Origin: Nocardiopsis dassonvillei subsp. dassonvillei DSM 43111
Lineage (GTDB): Bacteria > Actinomycetota > Actinomycetes > Streptosporangiales > Streptosporangiaceae
Assembly: GCF_000092985.1 (NCBI RefSeq)
Contig: NC_014211.1
Span: 310,001-374,000, forward strand
Direction: 5' to 3'
Length of the DNA stretch: 64,000 bases
Of the stretch, positions 57,501-64,000 are shown piece by piece. Position numbers and translations under genes: made by a program. The notes under the pieces are model-generated. The model searched no databases. It worked only from the letters and a program-made list of their open reading frames with translations, and was not told where the DNA came from. Each line of letters begins with the position of its first letter. Within the stretch, counting starts at the first letter, position 1.

Positions 57501-58229
57501 GTGGACTTCCTGATCCAGCGGCTACCGCTCTACGCCGAGGGCGCGTGGGTCACCATCCAGCTCACCCTCGGAGGCATCGCGCTGGCCTTCGTCCTCGCCA
57601 TGGTCTTCGGGATCATGGGGACGATCCGCCACTGGCTCCCCCGGGCCGTCGCCACGGTCTACGTGGAGGTGTTCCGGGGCATCGCCGCCCTGGTGCTGAT
57701 GTTCTGGATGGCGTTCGCCCTGCCCCAGCTGACCGGTTACCAGCTGGCCGACAACTTCGCCGCGATCCTCGCCGTGGGGCTCAACCTGGGCGCCTACGGG
57801 GCCGAGGTCGTGCGCTCCTCCATCAACGCCGTGCCCAGGCCGCAGGTCGAGGCCACCGTCGCGCTGAACCTCTCCTGGTTCCAGCGGACGCGCCTGGTCG
57901 TGCTGCCCCAGGCCTGGGCCCAGATGCTGCCCACGTTCGGCAACCTCAACATCGAGCTGATGAAGGCCACCGCGGTGTCCTACCTCATCGGTGTGGCCGA
58001 CCTGACGGCCGTGGCGCAGAACATGCGCCAGGCCACGGGTGAGACGGTGATCGCCTTCATCGGCGCCTTCGTCCTCTACTACCTGATCGCGCAGGTGCTC
58101 ATCCTCGGCATGCGACTGCTCGAACGCCGCGCCAACCGCAAGCTGGGCCGCGCCGCACCGGGCGGCGGAGGCCTGGCGTCCCTCCTGCGGCCCCCGGCCG
58201 TCGACGCGAAGGCGGGGGTGGCCAAGTGA
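57501..58229 (+). CDS. ehuC: Ectoine ABC transporter permease EhuC
   Basis: This 242-residue permease of the His/Glu/Gln polar amino acid type has about five membrane helices and the cytoplasmic EAA loop at about residues 115-135 (SINAVPRPQVEATVALNLSWFQ), which contacts the ATPase. The GTG start is seven bases after ehuB and the stop overlaps ehuD. The C-terminus is a Gly/Ala-rich cytosolic tail. Confidence 0.9.
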   Translation: MDFLIQRLPLYAEGAWVTIQLTLGGIALAFVLAMVFGIMGTIRHWLPRAVATVYVEVFRGIAALVLMFWMAFALPQLTGYQLADNFAAILAVGLNLGAYGAEVVRSSINAVPRPQVEATVALNLSWFQRTRLVVLPQAWAQMLPTFGNLNIELMKATAVSYLIGVADLTAVAQNMRQATGETVIAFIGAFVLYYLIAQVLILGMRLLERRANRKLGRAAPGGGGLASLLRPPAVDAKAGVAK

Positions 58230-58853
58230 TGTTCTGGGACTTCGAGTGGACCTTCGAGGTCATGCCGGACCTGCTGGGCGGCCTGTGGGTGACCGTCCAG
58301 ATCACCGTGCTCGGTTACCTGATCGCGCTGGTCCTGGGCCTGGCGATCGCCATCGCTCGCCGGACGCCGTTCTTCGGTCCCGTCCTGCACGCGGTCATGG
58401 AGTTCATCCGGACGACCCCGCTGATCATCCAGCTGGTGTTCGTCTTCCTCCTGACCCCGGCCGACATCTCCGCGATGACCGTGGGCGTCGTCGTGATCGG
58501 CGTGCACTACGCGGCCTACACCGCCGAGGTCTACCGCTCGGGCATCGAGGGCGTGGCCAAGGGGCAGTGGGAGGCGGCCCGGGCGCTGAGCCTGCCCGCC
58601 AGCCGCACCTGGGGCGCGATCGTGCTGCCGCAGGCGATCCGCAGGACCATCCCGGCGCTGGGCAACTACCTCATCGCCATGTTCAAGGACACGCCGCTGC
58701 TGCTGGCGATCAGCGTGCCCGAGCTGCTCACCGAGGCCCAGCAGGTCGGCAGCGCGGACTTCCGCATCGTGGAGGCCTACACCCTGGTCGGGATCCTGTT
58801 CCTGCTCGTGAGCATCCCGTCCGCCATCCTCATCCGACGACTGGAGCGACGCT

Positions 58854-58867
<14 letters not shown>
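58229..58867 (+). CDS. ehuD: Ectoine ABC transporter permease EhuD
   Basis: This 212-residue permease pairs with EhuC. It has five membrane helices and the EAA loop GIEGVAKGQWEAARALSLP (about residues 110-128). The ATG at 58229 shares a base with the ehuC stop (TGATG); a GTG three bases earlier is possible. Its 3' end overlaps ehuA by 14 bases, indicating tight coupling. Confidence 0.9.
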
Positions 58868-59690
<823 letters not shown>

Positions 59691-59716
59691 AGGGGCTCCC
59701 GCACCCGCGTACAGCC

Positions 59717-59742
59717 GGGGCCGCTCCTTGGGGGGCGGCCCC
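59717..59742 (+). terminator. Terminator after ehuA
   Basis: GGGGCCGC and GCGGCCCC pair around a 10-base loop, 27 bases after the stop. Confidence 0.7.
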
Positions 59743-59849
59743 TCGGCGTGACGGGACATGTCGAGGCGAGTGGCGACATACCGTAGTCATTAAGTAGCTT
59801 TTAGTTTCCCCTTGGGCAGAATGAGAGTTCTGAGACAGGGGGGACTCTT

Positions 59850-60788
59850 GTGACCATGGTGCGAAGATGGGGGCTCGTCTGGGGGGTGCTGGCCGCCCTG
59901 GTGTTCGTCGCGGTGCCGATGCTCGCCCACCCCGTACTGCGCTCCGACATCCTCGACGACTCCCTGGTCCTCTTCCTGATCTCCTGGTCCCCGATGCTGA
60001 TCGGCGGCATCCTGGCCTGGGCCATGGTCAGGGGCTTCGGCGCCCGCGACCAGCTGGACCGCCGCGTCGTCCAGGCGATGGACGGCCACCCCATCGGCCG
60101 GGAACTGGGCTGGCTGGGACTGTTCCTCGCCGGCTTCGTGGTGTCCATGGCACTGCTGTCGATGGTCTTCGCCACCTACGAGGCCGTGTTCGGGGCCGAC
60201 CTGGCCATGTCCGAGGCCCTGGTCTCGCGCCTGCTGTTCCTGTTCACCCTGCCGTTGCTGGTCATGGACCGCTCCGGCATCACCCTGGACGGCAAGGGCA
60301 CCGCCATGCCCGCGGTCGCGCTGAAGGTGTCCGAGCCCTGGCGCTGGCTCGGGATGGTCCCGATCGCCATCGCGCTGGTCCTGATCGGCTACCTGCTCAT
60401 CCCGCGCCTGGGGCTGCCGGGGCCCTCCCTCCAACTGCTGGGCTACGTGCTCGCGTTCACCGTCATGGCGGTGTGCGAGGAGATCTTCTTCCGGGGGATG
60501 GTGCAGACCCGCCTGGAGATCCTCATGGGCCGCTGGGGCGGCATCGTCACCACCTCGGTGGTCTTCGCCCTCACCTACGCCCTCATCCAGCCCTACGACG
60601 CGGTGTCCCAGCTGCCGGGGGCCGACCTGGTGTACAACACCGGCCTGGCCCTGCTCACCTACGCCACGGCCAGCCTCCTCTACGGCTACCTGTGGACGTG
60701 CTTCCGCAACACGTGGATCCAGGTGGTGATGCGTGTCGGCATGTTCCTGATGCTCATGCCCCCCGATCTCCAGACCGGCGTCATGTGA
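59850..60788 (+). CDS. CPBP-family (CAAX-like) intramembrane glutamic endopeptidase
   Basis: This 312-residue protein has about eight membrane segments. The CPBP first motif EExxxR is E210-E211 and R215 (CEEIFFRG), followed by an FALTYALIQP helix, where an expected His of the second motif is not clearly seen, so activity is less certain. Members cut prenylated proteins or peptides, or serve in bacteriocin immunity and membrane processes. GTG 59850 or ATG 59856 may be the start. An AT-rich segment (about 59783-59812) upstream is probably its promoter. Confidence 0.8.
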   Translation: MTMVRRWGLVWGVLAALVFVAVPMLAHPVLRSDILDDSLVLFLISWSPMLIGGILAWAMVRGFGARDQLDRRVVQAMDGHPIGRELGWLGLFLAGFVVSMALLSMVFATYEAVFGADLAMSEALVSRLLFLFTLPLLVMDRSGITLDGKGTAMPAVALKVSEPWRWLGMVPIAIALVLIGYLLIPRLGLPGPSLQLLGYVLAFTVMAVCEEIFFRGMVQTRLEILMGRWGGIVTTSVVFALTYALIQPYDAVSQLPGADLVYNTGLALLTYATASLLYGYLWTCFRNTWIQVVMRVGMFLMLMPPDLQTGVM

Positions 60789-60891
60789 CCGGATCCGACC
60801 ACCGGACGAACGGTAAAACCCGCGGTCGGAAGGGGAAAACAGCGGCAGGAAAGGGCATAGGGCTACAGAGGGACCACACCAGTCGCGTCGC

Positions 60892-60935
60892 GGTCATTTT
60901 CCCCTCACGGGGTTGTCACCTCGCGGTCATGGAAA
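60892..60935 (+). promoter_or_regulatory. PHO box: four 11-base direct repeats upstream of ppk
   Basis: GGTCATTTTCC, CCTCACGGGGT, TGTCACCTCGC and GGTCATGGAAA follow each other without gaps; TCA is at 60894, 60905, 60916 and 60927. This is the direct-repeat design of actinomycete PhoP boxes (GTTCACC-type units of 11 bases). It ends 18 bases before the ppk start, indicating phosphate control. Confidence 0.82.
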
Positions 60936-60953
60936 AGGGGGAGTCTGCCCACT

Positions 60954-63065
60954 GTGAGCACGGAAACAGCGCCAACACCCGATGGGCCCGCCGCCGGTAC
61001 GCCCGAGCTTCCCGCCGACAGGTTCATGGACAGGGAGGAGGGGTGGCTGCGCTTCAACCAGCGCGTGCTCGAACTCGCCGAGGACGAGGACATCCCCCTC
61101 CTGGAACGCGCGCGGTTCCTGGCGATCTTCTCCAGCAACCTGGACGAGTTCTTCATGGTGCGCGTGGCCGGGCTCAAACGCCGCCTGGCCACCGGCCTGT
61201 CCGTCGCCTCCTCCAGCGGACACCACCCCCGCGCGCTGCTCGGGCGCATCTCCCGGTTCACCCGCGAACTCATGCTCCGCCAGGCCGCCTGCTTCCATGA
61301 CAGCGTCGCGCCCGCCCTGCGCGAGGTCGGCATCCGCGTCGTGCGCTGGAACGAGCTGGAGACCGTCGAGCGCGAGAACCTGCGCGGCTACTTCCAGCGC
61401 TCGGTCTACCCGCTGCTGACACCCTTCGCGGTCGACTCCGCGCACCCCTTCCCCTACATCTCCGGCCGCTCGCTCAACCTCGCGGTCGCCGTCCGCGACC
61501 CCCACGACGGGCGCCGCATGTTCGCCCGGGTCAAGATCCCCAGCTCCCTGCCCCGCTTCATCGAGCTGGGCGACCGCGAGGGCGGCCGGTTCGTCCCCGT
61601 CGAGGACATCGTCGCCGCCCACCTGCCCCAGCTCTTCGAGGGCATGCAGATCCTGGAGCACAACGCCTTCCGGGTCACGCGCAACGCCGACCTGGAGGTC
61701 GACGAGGACGAGACCGACGACCTCGTCACCTCCCTGGAGAACGAGCTGCTGCGCCGCCGCTTCGGCCCGCTCGTGCGCCTGGAGGTCGAACACGACATCA
61801 GCGACGAGGCCCTGGCCATACTCACCGAGGAGCTGGGCGCCGAGGAGGAGGAGATCTACCGGGTCCCCGGTCCGCTCAACCTCGCCGGACTGTCCCAGAT
61901 CGCCGACACCGACCGGCCCGAGCTGCGCTACCCGCCCATGGTCCCCGTCGAACCGCGCGCCCTGACCTCCGGCGACCTCTTCGCCGCCGTCCGCGAGAAC
62001 GAGGTCCTCGTCCACCACCCCTACGAGTCCTTCGCCACCACCACCGAGCGCTTCCTGGCCCTGGCCGCCACCGACCCCGAGGTCATGGCGATCAAGCAGA
62101 CCCTGTACCGCACCAGCGGCGACTCGCCCATCGTGGAGTCCCTCATCGAGGCCGCCCGCGAGGGCAAGGAGGTCGTGGTCCTGGTCGAGATCAAGGCCCG
62201 CTTCGACGAGCAGAACAACATCCAGTGGGCCCGCAAGCTCGAACAGGCGGGCTGCCACGTCGTCTACGGCGTCGTCGGCCTCAAGACCCACTGCAAGCTG
62301 TCGATGGTCGTGCGCCGCGACGACGACGGGCTGCTGCGCCGCTACTGCCACGTGGGCACCGGCAACTACAACCCGAGCACCGCCCGCATGTACGAGGACC
62401 TCGGCCTGTTCAGCGCCGACCCCGAGGTGGGCGAGGACGTCAGCGACCTGTTCAACAGCCTCACCGGCTTCTCCCGCAAGAAGCACTACCAGCGCCTGCT
62501 CGTGGCGCCCGGCGCCCTGCGCGAGAGCCTGCTCGAACAGATCGCCGTCGAGATCGACAACAGCCTCAGGGGCGAGCCCGCCCGCATCCGGATCAAGGTC
62601 AACTCCCTGGTCGACCTGGAGATCATCGACGCCCTGTACCGGGCCTCCCAGGCCGGGGTGAGCGTCGACCTGTGGGTGCGCGGCAGCTGCGTCCTGCGCG
62701 CCGGGGTGCCCGGACTGTCCGACAACATCCGGGTGCGCAGCATCCTGGGCCGCTTCCTGGAGCACTCCCGCATCTTCGTCTTCGCCAACGGCTGGCGGCC
62801 CCAGGTGTGGATCGGCAGCGCCGACCTGATGCCCCGCAACCTCGACCGCCGGGTCGAGGCCCTGGTACGCGTGGCCGACACCGAGCAGTGCCGCAGGCTG
62901 GTGCGCCTCATGGACCTGGCGATGGACGACGGCACCTCGTCCTGGCGGCTCGAACCCGACGGGACGTGGACCCGGTTCACCCGCGACGACGACGGGCGAC
63001 CGCTCACCGACCTCCAGGACAGCCTGCGCGGCGACCGCCACCTGCGCGTGGTGGAGGGCGGGTGA
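60954..63065 (+). CDS. ppk: Polyphosphate kinase
   Basis: This 703-residue PPK1 makes polyphosphate from ATP, reversibly. It has the N-terminal domain (FMDREEGWLRFNQRVLELAED; FLAIFSSNLDEFFMVRVAGLK), the head domain and two phospholipase-D-like catalytic domains. H446 (KTHCKL) is the autophosphorylated histidine and H604 (EHSRIFVF) the second catalytic His, with the family's 158-residue spacing. The GTG 60954 start has a GGGGGAG site upstream. It overlaps the following MutT-like gene by four bases. The PHO box suggests induction under low phosphate. Confidence 0.96.
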   Translation: MSTETAPTPDGPAAGTPELPADRFMDREEGWLRFNQRVLELAEDEDIPLLERARFLAIFSSNLDEFFMVRVAGLKRRLATGLSVASSSGHHPRALLGRISRFTRELMLRQAACFHDSVAPALREVGIRVVRWNELETVERENLRGYFQRSVYPLLTPFAVDSAHPFPYISGRSLNLAVAVRDPHDGRRMFARVKIPSSLPRFIELGDREGGRFVPVEDIVAAHLPQLFEGMQILEHNAFRVTRNADLEVDEDETDDLVTSLENELLRRRFGPLVRLEVEHDISDEALAILTEELGAEEEEIYRVPGPLNLAGLSQIADTDRPELRYPPMVPVEPRALTSGDLFAAVRENEVLVHHPYESFATTTERFLALAATDPEVMAIKQTLYRTSGDSPIVESLIEAAREGKEVVVLVEIKARFDEQNNIQWARKLEQAGCHVVYGVVGLKTHCKLSMVVRRDDDGLLRRYCHVGTGNYNPSTARMYEDLGLFSADPEVGEDVSDLFNSLTGFSRKKHYQRLLVAPGALRESLLEQIAVEIDNSLRGEPARIRIKVNSLVDLEIIDALYRASQAGVSVDLWVRGSCVLRAGVPGLSDNIRVRSILGRFLEHSRIFVFANGWRPQVWIGSADLMPRNLDRRVEALVRVADTEQCRRLVRLMDLAMDDGTSSWRLEPDGTWTRFTRDDDGRPLTDLQDSLRGDRHLRVVEGG

Positions 63066-64000
63066 GCACCGTACAGAACGGGGGAGACGTGGAGGGATCG
63101 GTCGAGGGAGCCCACGGGGCCGGGCCCCTGCGCGAGACGGCGGTCGGCGGCTACCTCGAACCGATCCGCGCGGCGGGCGCCCTGCTGTGGCGCGAGGGCC
63201 CGGGCGGCACCGAGATCGTCCTGGTCCGCAGGCCCGACCGGGCCGACTGGTCCCTGCCCAAGGGCAAGCTCAAGAGCCGCGAGCACCCCGTGACCGGCGC
63301 GGTCCGCGAGGTGGTCGAGGAGACCGGCCTGATCCCCGTGCTGGGCCGCAGGCTCCCCCCGCAGCGCTACCTCAAGGACGGCTGGCCCAAGCAGGTGGAG
63401 TGGTGGGCGGCCACCACCGCCGACCCGGCCGCGGGGATCGACTACCCGCCCAACGAGGAGGTGGACCTGGTCGAGTGGGTGCCGGTGGAGGAGGCCCGCG
63501 ACCGCCTCACCTACGACCACGACGTGCGGGTGGTCGACAACTTCCTGGCCGGGCCCGCGACCACCTTCCCCGTCATCCTGCTGCGGCACCTGTCGGCGGG
63601 GGACAAGGGCGCCTGGACCGACGACGACCTCCTGCGGCCCCTGGACGGGACCGGGCGCGCCGACGCCCTGGCCCTGCCCCGGGTGCTGGGCGCCTACGGG
63701 CGGCCCCGCGTGGTGACGTCGGCGGCGGCGCGGTGCACCGAGTCGCTGCTGCCCTACACGGTGGAGTACGACGTGCCCACGCGCACCGAGCGGGCGTTCA
63801 CGATCCGCTCGTCCTCCAACGGCTCCCCGTACGGCGTGGAGGAGGCCCGCGAGGCGTTCGCGCGCGTCCTGGCCGAGGGGAGGCCGACCGTCGTGTGCAC
63901 GCACGGAGAACTCGTCCCGCAGCTCATGGCCGAGGCGCTCACACGGCTGGGCGCGCCCTTCTCCCAGCAGCTGGGGCTGCGCAAGGGCTCCTTCTGGGTG
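63062..64000 (+). CDS. mutT1: MutT1-like Nudix hydrolase with C-terminal phosphatase-like domain (cut by window end)
   Basis: The frame opens at GTG 63062, overlapping the ppk stop by four bases, and stays open to the last base (313 codons visible). A Nudix domain comes first: RAAGALLWREGPGG, LPKGKLKSREHP and AVREVVEETGL form the box (about residues 60-95). After about residue 160 a histidine-phosphatase-like domain follows (LLRHLSAGDKGAW, TSAAARCTESLLP, VVCTHGELV). This two-domain form is MutT1 of actinobacteria, which clears oxidised guanine nucleotides and diadenosine polyphosphates. Position next to ppk is common. Confidence 0.9.
   Translation, partial: MSTVQNGGDVEGSVEGAHGAGPLRETAVGGYLEPIRAAGALLWREGPGGTEIVLVRRPDRADWSLPKGKLKSREHPVTGAVREVVEETGLIPVLGRRLPPQRYLKDGWPKQVEWWAATTADPAAGIDYPPNEEVDLVEWVPVEEARDRLTYDHDVRVVDNFLAGPATTFPVILLRHLSAGDKGAWTDDDLLRPLDGTGRADALALPRVLGAYGRPRVVTSAAARCTESLLPYTVEYDVPTRTERAFTIRSSSNGSPYGVEEAREAFARVLAEGRPTVVCTHGELVPQLMAEALTRLGAPFSQQLGLRKGSFWV

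Overview
The window is very GC-rich DNA from an actinomycete. The gene content (WhiB-like factor, ANTAR and OsaABC-type regulators, an F420/flavin LLM oxidoreductase, ectoine genes, PhoP-type box at ppk, many GTG and TTG starts) suggests a Nocardiopsis-like or related Streptosporangiales/Streptomycetales genome. This assignment is inference; no rRNA gene is present. I saw no tRNA, rRNA, CRISPR array, insertion sequence or prophage.

Layout. 0.2-5.5 kb: minus-strand genes for reductive pyrimidine catabolism (nitrilase-type beta-ureidopropionase, dihydropyrimidinase, LLM oxidoreductase, NCS1 permease) behind a recognisable promoter. 5.8-10.8 kb: a small membrane protein, a flavodoxin-like protein, and a minus-strand operon of DUF4178, DUF2617, a Gly/Ser/Asn-rich membrane protein, DUF350 and a membrane-anchored aminopropyltransferase. 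11-18.4 kb: rhodanese, small membrane proteins, a DUF4352 protein, an Excalibur protein, an endolysin-like amidase and NAD(P)HX repair (nnr). 18.5-23.2 kb: two small regulator units with clear operators, TetR/Nudix opposite a membrane SRPBCC-like and methyltransferase-DCC pair, and a winged-helix regulator with a membrane protein. 23.4-29.5 kb: a large PrsW-like protein, a BisC-type molybdoenzyme and a malyl-CoA-lyase-like enzyme.

29.6-36.5 kb: an MprAB-like two-component system, a GT4 glycosyltransferase, an HtrA-like protease and a NarL-type regulator. mprA and htrA share an identical 14-base upstream motif built as 11-base direct repeats. 36.6-48 kb: an osaC / osaA-osaB locus (osmotic stress partner switching), followed by PAS-GAF, GAF-ANTAR, STAS and anti-sigma kinase genes. 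48-53 kb: a second GT4, a PP2C phosphatase, CopC (read in frame with an upstream membrane protein) and a WhiB-like gene.

53.6-59.7 kb: ectABC followed directly by ehuBCDA, so synthesis and re-uptake of ectoine lie together; ectD is absent between them. 59.8-64 kb: a CPBP protease, ppk with four 11-base PHO-box repeats, and a MutT1-like Nudix gene cut by the window edge. The overall theme of 29-60 kb is envelope and osmotic stress: sensors (MprAB, OsaABC), effectors (HtrA, ectoine) and anti-sigma switches sit within 30 kb.
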